The notes: generated from the letters alone by a model not told the origin. A stretch of 17,213 nt of DNA from an uncultured Selenomonadaceae bacterium (GCA_946402475.1 CAMIWP010000003.1:1-17213); one strand, 5' to 3'; shown: positions 1 through 7,115, counted from the stretch's first letter. Translations and numbers: made by a program.

Positions 1-1020
1 ACATCCATGGTGGAAGTGGCCCAGAAGCTGTTCAGCGTCAGCGATACCAGCCTCATTCCCGTGGACATGCCTCTGGAGGTGAAGCCCCGGGAGATCCTCG
101 AAAAGATGACGGTGCTGCTTCGGAACACGAATTGCTCCCGGGGCGTTCTCATTCTGGCCGACATGGGTTCTCTTTGCAATCTCGGCCCCATGCTCATGGA
201 GCAACTTAAGATCAAAGTCAGAACCCTGGACATGGTGTCCACGCCGCTGATTCTGGAAGCCATGCGCAAGGCGGACATGGCAGGGATGGATCTCGATACC
301 ATTTACGAGTCTCTGCGGACCTTCAAGGGTTACGAAACGGTGGATTTTGACGGACAGATCCAGAAGGGAAGACGGGAGGCCATCGTCACTATCTGCTCTA
401 CGGGAGAGGGAGCGGCGGTAAAGCTCAAGAACTTGGTGGAGGAGATCCTCCATCATGCGGGGAGGGGAATCGAGGTCATTCCCGTGGGACTTATGAGACT
501 GGAGGAGAAAATACAGTCCATTATGGAGGAGTACAAAGTGATCGGCGCTGTTGGCATGAAGAAGCCCCGCGTGGATATTCCCTTCATTCCCTTGGAGCAG
601 CTCATCGGCGGAGAGGGGGAGCAGATGCTCACGGAGCTGGTGTTCAGCCACGAGCTCAGCCTTGTGCCAAGGGAGAGGAACAACTTGGTGGTGCAGCGTC
701 TTTGCGAGGAGTCCCTGCAGAAATTCCTCACCTACCTGAATCCCGCCAAGATCATGAGCGTGCTGCTGGACTTTGACCGGATCGTGGAGAAGGAGATGGG
801 GAAAACCTTCTCCAATCCCATCCGCATCCGATTGATCGTTCACTGCGGGTGCGCTTTGGAGCGGATGGTGATGAAGACGCCCCTCGTGTACCGGGAGGAC
901 AAGTCCAAGGTTGACGGGAAAAAGATCAAAGTGCTCAAAAGGGCAGCCCGTGTCTTTGAGGAAACATTGAAACTATCCATCGACGAGGACGAGTTCTGCT
1001 TTATGGCCCATATGATTTAG
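1..1020 (+). CDS. LevR/ManR-type PTS-regulated transcriptional activator, C-terminal part (5'-truncated)
   Basis: The reading frame is open from base 1, with T-S codons before the first ATG, so the gene begins upstream; the ATG at 7 lies inside a domain and is not the start. Three domains are visible, numbered from the first codon. Residues 1-100 are the end of an EIIA-Man-like domain (GVLILADMGSL strand). Residues about 118-205 are an EIIB-Gat-like domain with its Cys at 132 in TICSTGEGAA. Residues about 212-339 are a PRD with the conserved His at 281 (IVHCGCALERM). This order matches the C-terminal half of sigma-54-dependent LevR-type activators, which switch on mannose-family PTS operons and are controlled by phosphorylation from PTS proteins. 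The AAA+ and HTH parts, and the phosphorylated His of EIIA, would lie outside the window. The family assignment is firm; the sugar and target genes are unknown. Confidence 0.85.
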   Translation, partial: TSMVEVAQKLFSVSDTSLIPVDMPLEVKPREILEKMTVLLRNTNCSRGVLILADMGSLCNLGPMLMEQLKIKVRTLDMVSTPLILEAMRKADMAGMDLDTIYESLRTFKGYETVDFDGQIQKGRREAIVTICSTGEGAAVKLKNLVEEILHHAGRGIEVIPVGLMRLEEKIQSIMEEYKVIGAVGMKKPRVDIPFIPLEQLIGGEGEQMLTELVFSHELSLVPRERNNLVVQRLCEESLQKFLTYLNPAKIMSVLLDFDRIVEKEMGKTFSNPIRIRLIVHCGCALERMVMKTPLVYREDKSKVDGKKIKVLKRAARVFEETLKLSIDEDEFCFMAHMI

Positions 1021-1040
1021 GATTTTGGAGGATTCCGCCG

Positions 1041-1103
1041 TTGGCAGAATTTGAACCATTGCGTTATGGCGATGCAGGAAATTTTTCTTCTTTGACGAAG
1101 TAA
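1041..1103 (+). CDS. Candidate 20-codon leader ORF (TTG start)
   Basis: A short frame starts at TTG 1041 and ends at TAA 1101-1103. A good ribosome binding site, GGAGG at 1027-1031, lies nine bases upstream. The predicted peptide is 20 residues with no recognisable motif, hydrophobic segment or run of one amino acid. It sits 20 bases behind the PRD regulator gene. A leader peptide, a small protein, or a chance frame behind a decayed ribosome binding site are all possible; the sequence alone does not decide. Confidence 0.2.
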   Translation: MAEFEPLRYGDAGNFSSLTK

Positions 1104-1147
1104 AGAACTGGCAAGAAATAAGATGCATGAGCATTTATTTCTGAACC

Positions 1148-1168
1148 GTTCCCAAAAGGCATGGGAAC
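1148..1168. promoter_or_regulatory. Perfect 7-bp dyad ahead of the CBS-ACT gene
   Basis: GTTCCCA at 1148-1154 and TGGGAAC at 1162-1168 form a perfect inverted repeat with a 7-base spacer, ending 12 bases before the ribosome binding site of the next gene. No T-tract follows on the + strand, so it is unlikely to be an intrinsic terminator. An operator or a 5' UTR hairpin fits better. The role is inferred from position only. Confidence 0.35.
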
Positions 1169-1193
1169 AAAAATGCTGTAGGAGGATATGAAT

Positions 1194-1838
1194 ATGTTTG
1201 TTGCAAACAGGATGACGAAGCATCCGATCACCGTGGCACCGGATGCGACACTGGACGAGGCTGCCGGGCTCATGAAGAAGCATCATTTCCGCCGCCTTCC
1301 CGTGGTGGAGGATGGGAAGCTGGTGGGATTTTTCAGCGATCGGGATGTCATGAGAGTGTCCCCGTCCCCTGCCACCACACTGTCCCGTTATGAGATCCGT
1401 TCTCTTCTGGATAAGATCAAGGTCCGGGAGATCATGCAGAAGAAGGTCTTCACGGTGCCGGAGGGGGCCACCATCGAAGAGGCCGCCCTCATTATGTACA
1501 ACGAAAAGGTGGGAGGGCTTCCCGTGGTGTCCAGTGTCGGCACCGTGGTAGGCATGATTACGGAGACGGACATTTTCAAGACCTTTGTGGATGTCATGGG
1601 GCTTCACGATGGGAAGACGAGGCTCACCTTGGCGGTGGATGACAAGGTGGGGGTAGTGAACGAGATCTCCGGCATCTTTATGGAGAACGGCCTTTCCATC
1701 GACAGCCTTGTGACCTGCAAGCAGCCGGACGGCAGCTATGAGATCGTCATTCGCGGGGACATTCCTTCCGTGGAGGATCTTCGGGCGAAGATCGAAGCGA
1801 AGGGCTATCGGGTCATCCATGATGTGAAGATCGGATGA
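1194..1838 (+). CDS. CBS-CBS-ACT domain protein (AcuB-like)
   Basis: A 214-residue protein with a tandem CBS pair followed by an ACT domain. CBS1 covers about residues 1-58 (MTKHPITVAPDATLDEA, RRLPVVEDGKLVGFFSDRD) and CBS2 about 75-130 (VREIMQKKVFTVPEGATIEEA, GLPVVSSVGTVVGMITETD). The ACT domain at about 138-214 begins LTLAVDDKVGVVNEISGIF. CBS pairs bind adenine nucleotides and ACT domains bind small ligands, often amino acids, so a cytoplasmic ligand-sensing role is likely; the partner is unknown. The architecture is that of AcuB-like proteins, but no acuA or acuC is nearby, so no acetoin role is claimed. GGAGGA at 1181-1186 lies 7 bases before ATG 1194 and only 1 base before ATG 1188, so 1194 is the better start. 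Confidence 0.85.
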   Translation: MFVANRMTKHPITVAPDATLDEAAGLMKKHHFRRLPVVEDGKLVGFFSDRDVMRVSPSPATTLSRYEIRSLLDKIKVREIMQKKVFTVPEGATIEEAALIMYNEKVGGLPVVSSVGTVVGMITETDIFKTFVDVMGLHDGKTRLTLAVDDKVGVVNEISGIFMENGLSIDSLVTCKQPDGSYEIVIRGDIPSVEDLRAKIEAKGYRVIHDVKIG

Positions 1839-1873
1839 ACGTGAAAATCTTTTCTGTTTTCCGACGATTTTCC

Positions 1874-1902
1874 TTTACTTTTTCCATTAAATCAACGATA
1901 AT
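1874..1902 (+). promoter_or_regulatory. Sigma-70-type promoter for the DUF5610-like gene
   Basis: TTTACT at 1874-1879 and GATAAT at 1897-1902 are 17 bases apart, close to the -35/-10 consensus at the best spacing. The region is A/T-rich and sits in the gap after the CBS-ACT gene. Transcription would begin near 1909, giving a leader of about 80 bases. Confidence 0.6.
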
Positions 1903-1911
1903 ATAGGAAGA

Positions 1912-1950
1912 AGGAGTCCCTCTTTTTGGTGATTCATAGAGGGGGATCCG
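1912..1950 (+). promoter_or_regulatory. 5' UTR hairpin between promoter and gene
   Basis: GGAGTCCCTCT around 1913-1923 can pair with AGAGGGGGATCC around 1938-1949, with one mismatch, one wobble and one bulge, leaving a loop of about 14 bases. No T-tract follows, so it is not a normal terminator. It could stabilise the mRNA or bind a regulator. The proposal rests on inspection only. Confidence 0.3.
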
Positions 1951-1988
1951 GTGTTTTGATGTGCGCAGGATGAAGGAGGAAGATGAAC

Positions 1989-2693
1989 ATGGATGTAGGA
2001 ACGATTTCAACCGCCCAGTCCAACGCTATGATGAATGCGTATCAGGCTGGATCGGCGAAGAAGACGGCGGATGTGACGCAGACGGCGAATGCTGCGGCAT
2101 CCCAGGATGCGGAGAAGGATACGGCGGGGGAGGCGTACTCGCTGAATATTTCCGATGCGGCAAAGCAGGCCAGCGAGTCGGAGCAGTCCGCGAAGTCGGA
2201 GAAGGCCAAGGGCCTTTCGGCGGACGAGATCCAGGCCTTGCAGCAGGACGTGGAGCAGAAGTCCCTTCAGTTCATGATCGATCTGATGTCGGCCAATAAC
2301 GAGAAGTTGCAGGACTATCTGGACAACGGTGTCGGCAAGCTGAATTTCGGCGGTGTGGAGATTGACACGTCCCGCTTCGCCATGCCCGAGGTGGCGACGA
2401 CTCCCGAAGAGGCTGAGGCTGCCATCAGCGAGGGCGGCGACTGGTCCGTGAGTGCCGTGTCTGATCGTATCTTCGGATTGGCGACGGCTCTTGCAGGCGG
2501 GGATCCCGAGAAGCTGGAGCAGATGCGTTCCGCTGTGGAGAAGGGATTTGAGCAAGCGGGGGCGACCTTTAAGGATTACTTCGGCGCCAAGGATGTGCCC
2601 CAGATCACGAAGGATACCCATGCGGAGATCATGAAGCGCTTCGACGACCGGGCTGCGGAGCTGAAAGGAGTGGCCACGACGGCGGAAGGTTGA
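1989..2693 (+). CDS. Uncharacterised protein with DUF5610-like C-terminus
   Basis: A 234-residue protein. AAGGAGGA at 1973-1980 is well spaced for ATG 1989 (GGAGG ends 9 bases upstream); ATG 1983 is too close. There is no signal peptide or membrane segment. Residues 1-70 are low-complexity, rich in Ala, Ser, Lys and Gln, and probably disordered. An acidic helical stretch follows (SADEIQALQQDVEQKSLQF). The C-terminal 90 residues carry VSDRIFGLATALAGGDPEKL, then a segment around EKGFEQAGATFKDYFG and a closing TKDTHAEIMKRFDD. This pattern resembles DUF5610, a family of unknown function; the match is from memory. It has its own promoter, so it is probably transcribed alone. A surface-appendage or flagellum-related role is conceivable but has no support in this window. 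Confidence 0.75.
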   Translation: MDVGTISTAQSNAMMNAYQAGSAKKTADVTQTANAAASQDAEKDTAGEAYSLNISDAAKQASESEQSAKSEKAKGLSADEIQALQQDVEQKSLQFMIDLMSANNEKLQDYLDNGVGKLNFGGVEIDTSRFAMPEVATTPEEAEAAISEGGDWSVSAVSDRIFGLATALAGGDPEKLEQMRSAVEKGFEQAGATFKDYFGAKDVPQITKDTHAEIMKRFDDRAAELKGVATTAEG

Positions 2694-2700
2694 GGTCTTT

Positions 2701-2740
2701 CCGCAGGCGGTTTGTTGCGAGACGAAGTTTAGGCTCGCGG
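2701..2740 (+). repeat. Dispersed hairpin repeat, copy 1
   Basis: This 40-base intergenic element begins CCGCAGGCGGTTTGTTGC and ends GCTCGCGG. Its ends pair (CCGCAGGC 2701-2708 with GCTCGCGG 2733-2740, one A-C mismatch and one wobble). It matches the element at 5648-5690 in 22 of the first 27 positions, with all five differences transitions, and both keep GCTCGCG at the end. An alternative internal stem, GCGAG 2717-2721 with CTCGC 2734-2738, is also possible. Confidence 0.6.
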
Positions 2741-2750
2741 GAATAAGAGG

Positions 2751-2780
2751 ATGGACAGGCTCCCCAGGGAGCCTGTCCAT
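2751..2780. terminator. Perfect 14-bp inverted repeat: terminator-like hairpin or palindromic operator
   Basis: ATGGACAGGCTCCC at 2751-2764 is followed, after CA, by its exact reverse complement GGGAGCCTGTCCAT at 2767-2780. As RNA it would form a very stable hairpin. The tail GATTGTTAAG is a poor U-tract, so termination could be inefficient. It ends 23 bases before the next start codon. It may terminate the upstream gene, protect RNA ends, or, as a 30-bp palindrome in DNA, bind a dimeric regulator. Confidence 0.6.
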
Positions 2781-2803
2781 GATTGTTAAGAAGGATGGGA
2801 GAG

Positions 2804-3754
2804 ATGACGGTGATGAAAAATGTGTTTTTCGTGATGAGAACCTGCTTCTTGTCGGTGTTGGCGGCGATGTTCCTGTTGAGTCCGTCGGTCAGCCAGGCGG
2901 CGGCGTCGGATCCTGCGGCAAAGGCGCAACTGGAGGCGGCCTATGCGGCCATGGAGCAGGTGAAGAGCGGCAACGTGATCCTTGAATTCGTCGGGAAGAC
3001 GATGATTGCGGATGTCAAGGGGAATCTCACGATGAACTTCGTGGCGAAGCCCGCGGTGGCGACCCAGGGCAGCTTCAAGATGAGCCTGGGAGATGCGGAG
3101 AAACCGTCCATCACGACGTATGACTTCTACACGACGGAGGAAGGGAAGGATTACGTCCTGTACTACAAGGACGACAAGAAACAGTGGTACAAAGAAGTGT
3201 ATTCCAAGGAGGAGGGAGCAAAGAAAGTAGAGAAGGAGAAGGAGGATCCCAATTATCAGGCGCTTGCCCAGGAATTGAAGGATTGCGGGGAAGCTGTCCG
3301 CTTCGGCAAGGATGACGGCAAGCAGCAGGTTTTCCTGGTCACGGTGGACGGCGCGAAATTCTGGGCTGCCGTGGGCAAGTACGCCAAGACACAGGTCAAG
3401 CCCGGCGCAAAGGATGATGTGGATCTCGACGTGCTCATTGACTCCCTTGCCGGCATGGGAGATCTGGAATACGAGGTGACGGTGGACAAGGCAACCAATC
3501 AGGTGGTGGCTGCCAGGACGGATCTGTCCAAGCCCTTGGGGAATCTCGTCACATCCGTCATGGGCAATGCAAAGTTGGACAACAAGACCAAGGGCTTGAT
3601 CGCCATGTTCCTGTCCGACGCCAAGCTGACCATTCAGACGACGGGTAGCCAGTACAATCAGGTGTCGGAGATCAAGGTGCCCGATTCTGTGGTGAAGAGT
3701 GCAAAGCCTGCTCCCAAGGAGGACAAGAAGGCAAAGGAGGATAAGGCAGCCTGA
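2804..3754 (+). CDS. Secreted protein of unknown function, possible LolA/LppX-like fold
   Basis: A 316-residue protein with a clear N-terminal signal peptide: Lys, then the hydrophobic stretch CFLSVLAAMFLLSPSVS, then an SQA-A cleavage site. No lipobox Cys is present, so a soluble periplasmic protein is likely. The mature part alternates beta-strand-like segments (NVILEFVGKTMIADVKGNLT, YDFYTTEEGKDYVLYY, QWYKEVY) and ends in a Lys/Ala/Glu-rich tail. Strands ending in a W-Y-K motif recall the LolA/LppX-like curved-sheet families, such as DUF6612. That is a tentative fold guess, not a recognised orthologue. AAGGA at 2791-2795 is 8 bases before ATG 2804; ATG 2813 would also give a good signal peptide. 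A palindrome lies just upstream and no clear promoter is visible. Confidence 0.75.
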   Translation: MTVMKNVFFVMRTCFLSVLAAMFLLSPSVSQAAASDPAAKAQLEAAYAAMEQVKSGNVILEFVGKTMIADVKGNLTMNFVAKPAVATQGSFKMSLGDAEKPSITTYDFYTTEEGKDYVLYYKDDKKQWYKEVYSKEEGAKKVEKEKEDPNYQALAQELKDCGEAVRFGKDDGKQQVFLVTVDGAKFWAAVGKYAKTQVKPGAKDDVDLDVLIDSLAGMGDLEYEVTVDKATNQVVAARTDLSKPLGNLVTSVMGNAKLDNKTKGLIAMFLSDAKLTIQTTGSQYNQVSEIKVPDSVVKSAKPAPKEDKKAKEDKAA

Positions 3755-3825
3755 AGCCCCCTTTGACGATGGGCGGTTGAGTTTTCCGCGTATGAGAAGC
3801 AAATGAGAGAAAGGGTGGGGACTAC

Positions 3826-5508
3826 ATGTATCAAGAGGACTACAAGCGCTGGCGTGAGGCTGACTTGGAGGATTTTGACCTCAACAAGGAATTGCTGGAC
3901 ATTGAGGGGGATGACGAGGCCATCAAGGATCGGTTCGCCGTCGCCCTGAAGTTCGGCACGGCCGGGTTGCGCGGTACCCTGGGGGCGGGCACGAACCGCA
4001 TGAATATCTGGGTGGTTCGCCAGGCGACCCAGGGCGTTGCGGACTGGGTGAAGACCCAGGGCGGCACGCAGACAGTGGCCATCAGCTACGATAGCCGCCT
4101 GAAGGGATGGAACTTCGCCCGGGACGCTGCGGGAGTCCTTGCGGCAAACGGCATCCACGTGCGCATCTACGATGAGCTCATGCCCGTTCCGGCCCTTTCC
4201 TTTGCCACGCGGTATTACAAGTGCAACGCGGGCATCATGGTGACTGCGTCCCACAACCCCGCGAAATACAACGGCTACAAGGCCTACGGCCCGGACGGCT
4301 GCCAGATGACGGACGATGCCGCCGCAGTGGTTTACGATGCCATCCAGAAGACGGATGTCCTCACCGGGGCGAAGTACATGAGCTTTGCGGAGGGCGTGGA
4401 GAAGGGCCTCATCAAGTTCGTGGGAAACGATTGCAAGGATGCTTTCTACGAGGCCATTGAGAAGCGCCAGGTTCGTCCCGGCCTCTGCAAGACGGCGGGA
4501 CTCAAGCTGGTCTATTCCCCTCTCAACGGTACGGGCTTGGTGCCGGTGACCCGGGTTCTCAAGGACATCGGCATCACGGATATCACCATTGTCCCGGAAC
4601 AGGCGTATCCCAACGGGTATTTCACCACCTGCTCCTATCCGAACCCGGAGATTCGCGCTGCCCTTGAAAAAGGGTTGGAGCTTGCCAAGGAGACCCAGGC
4701 GGATCTCATGCTGGCCACGGATCCGGATGCAGACCGCGTGGGCATTGCCATGAAGTGTCCCGATGGATCCTATGAATTGGTATCCGGCAACGAGATGGGC
4801 GTTCTCCTGTTGGATTACATCTGTCAGGGCCGCAAGGAGAAGGGCACCATGCCCAAGGATCCCATCGCGGTGATGTCCATCGTCTCCACGCCTCTTGCCG
4901 TGAAGGTGGCGGAGCATTACGGCGTAGAGCTTCGCCAGGTGCTGACGGGCTTCAAGTGGATCGGCGACCAGATCCTGCAGCTTGAGGAAAAGGGAGAAGA
5001 GGAGCGTTTCATCTTCGGCTTTGAGGAGAGCTACGGATACTTGGCGGGTCCCTATGTCCGCGACAAGGATGCGGTCATCGCCTCCATGCTCATCTGCGAG
5101 ATGGCGGCTTATTACCGTTCCATCGGCTCCTCCATCAAGAAGCGTCTGGAGGAGATCTACCAGCAGTACGGCAGGTATCTCAACAAAGTGGATTCCTTTG
5201 AGTTCCCCGGCCTCTCCGGCATGGACAAGATGGCGGGCATCATGGAGAAGCTCAGGAAAGAGCCTCCGACGGAGTTTGCCGGCAAGAAGGTGGTCAAGGC
5301 GCTTGACTACAATAAACCCGAGGAGACGGGGCTGCCCAAGGCGAATGTCCTGATCTACTCCCTGGATGATGGTTCCACCGTGGTGATCCGTCCCTCTGGT
5401 ACCGAGCCTAAGATCAAGACCTATTTCACTACTCTTGGCAAGGATCTGGCCGAGGCTCAGGCGGCGAAAGATAAGCTTGCGGAGGCATGCAAGCCCTTGT
5501 TGGCATAA
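3826..5508 (+). CDS. pgcA: Phosphoglucomutase (alpha-D-phosphohexomutase family, PgcA-type)
   Basis: A 560-residue enzyme that interconverts glucose-1-phosphate and glucose-6-phosphate through a phosphoserine, linking glycolysis to glycogen and envelope sugar synthesis. All four family motifs are present: the catalytic serine loop TASHNPAKYNGYK with Ser142, the Mg-binding loop DPDADRV (Asp299, 301, 303), the sugar-binding loop GFEESYGY (400-401 EE), and the phosphate-binding loop RPSGTEPK (522-529). The N-terminal GTAGLRGTLGAGTNRMN is typical of the longer PgcA/PGM2-like branch, as is the length. The start ATG follows a GGGTGGGG binding site at 3813-3820. The 71-base gap from the secreted-protein gene has no strong promoter. 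Phosphomannomutase or phosphopentomutase side activity is possible in this branch. Confidence 0.93.
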   Translation: MYQEDYKRWREADLEDFDLNKELLDIEGDDEAIKDRFAVALKFGTAGLRGTLGAGTNRMNIWVVRQATQGVADWVKTQGGTQTVAISYDSRLKGWNFARDAAGVLAANGIHVRIYDELMPVPALSFATRYYKCNAGIMVTASHNPAKYNGYKAYGPDGCQMTDDAAAVVYDAIQKTDVLTGAKYMSFAEGVEKGLIKFVGNDCKDAFYEAIEKRQVRPGLCKTAGLKLVYSPLNGTGLVPVTRVLKDIGITDITIVPEQAYPNGYFTTCSYPNPEIRAALEKGLELAKETQADLMLATDPDADRVGIAMKCPDGSYELVSGNEMGVLLLDYICQGRKEKGTMPKDPIAVMSIVSTPLAVKVAEHYGVELRQVLTGFKWIGDQILQLEEKGEEERFIFGFEESYGYLAGPYVRDKDAVIASMLICEMAAYYRSIGSSIKKRLEEIYQQYGRYLNKVDSFEFPGLSGMDKMAGIMEKLRKEPPTEFAGKKVVKALDYNKPEETGLPKANVLIYSLDDGSTVVIRPSGTEPKIKTYFTTLGKDLAEAQAAKDKLAEACKPLLA

Positions 5509-5560
5509 GGGACGGTCAAGAGATAGGATTTTTCGAGCGGTTTCGAAGCTATACGATTGT

Positions 5561-5599
5561 ATCGGCATGGTCGGAAATTTTCCGGCTGTGCCGATTTTT
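5561..5599 (+). terminator. Intrinsic terminator after pgcA
   Basis: ATCGGCA at 5561-5567 pairs with TGCCGAT at 5589-5595, and the inner CGGAAA 5572-5577 pairs with TTTCCG 5579-5584, giving a two-part stem. T's run to 5599 immediately behind it. It lies 53 bases past the pgcA stop and would separate pgcA from manB. Confidence 0.7.
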
Positions 5600-5616
5600 C
5601 GTGAAGGAAGCAAAAG

Positions 5617-5630
5617 GAAATCCGGATTTT
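5617..5630. promoter_or_regulatory. 12-bp palindrome in the manB leader, shared with the pgi 5' end
   Basis: AAATCCGGATTT at 5618-5629 is a perfect palindrome. The 14 bases GAAATCCGGATTTT recur exactly at 7211-7224, inside the first codons of pgi. One shared 14-mer in 17 kb is not far from chance, so an operator role is only suggested by palindromy and by both sites lying at sugar-phosphate genes. Confidence 0.25.
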
Positions 5631-5647
5631 ATCTCGAATTGCATATA

Positions 5648-5690
5648 CCGCGGGCGATTTGTTGCAAGATGAAAATTTCAGTGCTCGCGA
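5648..5690 (+). repeat. Dispersed hairpin repeat, copy 2 (manB leader)
   Basis: This 43-base element, CCGCGGGCGATTTGTTGC through GCTCGCGA, is the second copy of the element at 2701-2740. Its ends pair: CGCGGGC with GCTCGCG, one wobble. The position that is an A-C mismatch in copy 1 is a G-C pair here. The terminal GCTCGC at 5683-5688 can instead pair with GCGAGC at 5709-5714, which directly abuts the manB ribosome binding site. Confidence 0.6.
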
Positions 5691-5726
5691 GTATGGAAGT
5701 TGGGTGCAGCGAGCGGGGAGGATTTT

Positions 5727-7079
5727 ATGGGAATCAGCACGAAAAGTTTTGGACCTTACGACATTCGGGGGATCTACCCCGCAGATCTGAACGAGGAACT
5801 GGCTTATCGGGTAGGCCGGGTGGTGCCCGGCCTTTTCGGCATGAAGCAGATGGCGGTGGGGCATGACATCCGCCTGTCGGGGCCTTCTTTGCAGGAGGCC
5901 CTCGTCAGGGGACTGACGGAGGCAGGGTGCAACGTGTTGGACATCGGCCAGTGCGGCACGGAGATGATTTACTATACGACGGTGCGCCATGATTTGGACG
6001 GCGGCATCATGGTGACGGCCAGCCACAATCCCAAGGAATACAACGGGATGAAGTTCGTGCGGCGCGGCGCTCGCCCCATCTCCGAGGACAACGGGTTGAA
6101 CGAGATAAAGAACGCGGTTCTGGCGGAGGTTTTCACGCCGACGGAATCTGCGGGAACATGCCGCAGGCTGGATGTGTTGGAGGAGTACACGGAGCATATC
6201 CTGTCCTATGTGGACGTGAAGAAGCTCAAACCCTTCAAGGTGGTGGCAAACACGGGAAACGGCGCAGCGGGACCCATTCTTAATGCCTTGGAGAAGCATC
6301 TGCCCTTTGAAATTGTCAAGGTGTACAATGAGCCGGACGGCAATTTCCCTAACGGCGTTCCGAATCCCCTGCGACAGGAGAACCGCGACGCGACCATACA
6401 GGCGGTGCGGGAAGCAAAGGCCGATGTGGGAGTGGCTTGGGATGGAGACTTTGACCGATGCTTCCTCTTTGACGAGAACGGTGGTTTCATCGAGGGATAT
6501 TACATGGTAGGCTTTCTGGCGGAAGCATTCCTCGGGAAGGAAAAGGGCGGGACGGTGATCCACGATCCGCGCCTGACTTGGAATACCATCGAGATTGCGG
6601 AGAAGATGGGCGGGAAGGCCGTTGTCTGCAAGAGCGGCCACGCCTTCATCAAGGACAAGATGCGGCAGATGGACGCGATTTATGGGGGAGAGCTCAGTTC
6701 CCACCATTATTTCCGGGATTTCGCCTACTGCGACAGCGGCATGATCCCCTGGCTGCTGATGATGGAGCTCATGTCCCGGGCAGAAGGAAAGACCTTGTCC
6801 CAGCTCATGGCGGATCGTCAGGAGCGCTATCCTGCCAGCGGGGAAATGAACAGCACGGTGAAGGATCCGGACGCTGTTCTGGCGAAGGTGGAGGAGACTT
6901 ACGGTCCTAAGGGGAAGGTTTCCAAGATCGACGGGATCTCCGTGGAGTTTGAGGACTGGCGGTTCAATCTGCGCAAGTCCAGTACAGAGCCGGAGATCCG
7001 ACTGAATGTGGAGTCCCGCCACGACAGGAAACTCATGGAGGAAAAGACGGAGGAACTACTAGCTTTGATCCGCAGTTGA
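5727..7079 (+). CDS. manB: Phosphomannomutase (ManB/CpsG/AlgC-like phosphohexomutase)
   Basis: A 450-residue enzyme that converts mannose-6-phosphate to mannose-1-phosphate, the precursor of GDP-mannose; many relatives also act on glucose phosphates. Visible motifs are FGPYDIRGIYP at the N-terminus, the catalytic loop TASHNPKEYNGMK with Ser99, the metal loop DGDFDR (Asp239, 241, 243), the sugar-specificity segment GGELSSHHYFRDF with Glu322 and Ser324, and the phosphate loop RKSSTEPEIR (416-425). Length and motif spacing fit the bacterial ManB/AlgC group. ATG 5727 lies 5 bases after GGGGAGG at 5715-5721; an upstream TTG in the same frame at 5700 lacks a binding site. It is a distant paralogue of the preceding pgcA. 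Its leader contains a hairpin repeat that may affect expression. Confidence 0.92.
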   Translation: MGISTKSFGPYDIRGIYPADLNEELAYRVGRVVPGLFGMKQMAVGHDIRLSGPSLQEALVRGLTEAGCNVLDIGQCGTEMIYYTTVRHDLDGGIMVTASHNPKEYNGMKFVRRGARPISEDNGLNEIKNAVLAEVFTPTESAGTCRRLDVLEEYTEHILSYVDVKKLKPFKVVANTGNGAAGPILNALEKHLPFEIVKVYNEPDGNFPNGVPNPLRQENRDATIQAVREAKADVGVAWDGDFDRCFLFDENGGFIEGYYMVGFLAEAFLGKEKGGTVIHDPRLTWNTIEIAEKMGGKAVVCKSGHAFIKDKMRQMDAIYGGELSSHHYFRDFAYCDSGMIPWLLMMELMSRAEGKTLSQLMADRQERYPASGEMNSTVKDPDAVLAKVEETYGPKGKVSKIDGISVEFEDWRFNLRKSSTEPEIRLNVESRHDRKLMEEKTEELLALIRS

Positions 7080-7115
7080 AGAGCAATTACGTTATATATC
7101 TGAATCGAAAGAATC

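Noticed and set aside
1092..1124. TTGACG and TAAGAT as a promoter for the CBS-ACT gene
   Set aside because: The spacing is 21 bases, too long for a sigma-70 promoter.
1843..1872. GAAAATC/GATTTTC inverted repeat after the CBS-ACT gene as a terminator
   Set aside because: The stem is short and A/T-rich, with a 16-base loop and no following T-tract.
3763..3796. TTGACG and TATGAG as a promoter for pgcA
   Set aside because: Spacing of 22 bases and a weak -10.
3658..5613. 651-codon open frame on the minus strand opposite pgcA
   Set aside because: It is a mirror of pgcA, whose motifs are complete. Its translation is rich in His, Arg and Leu, shows no domain, and has no supported start.
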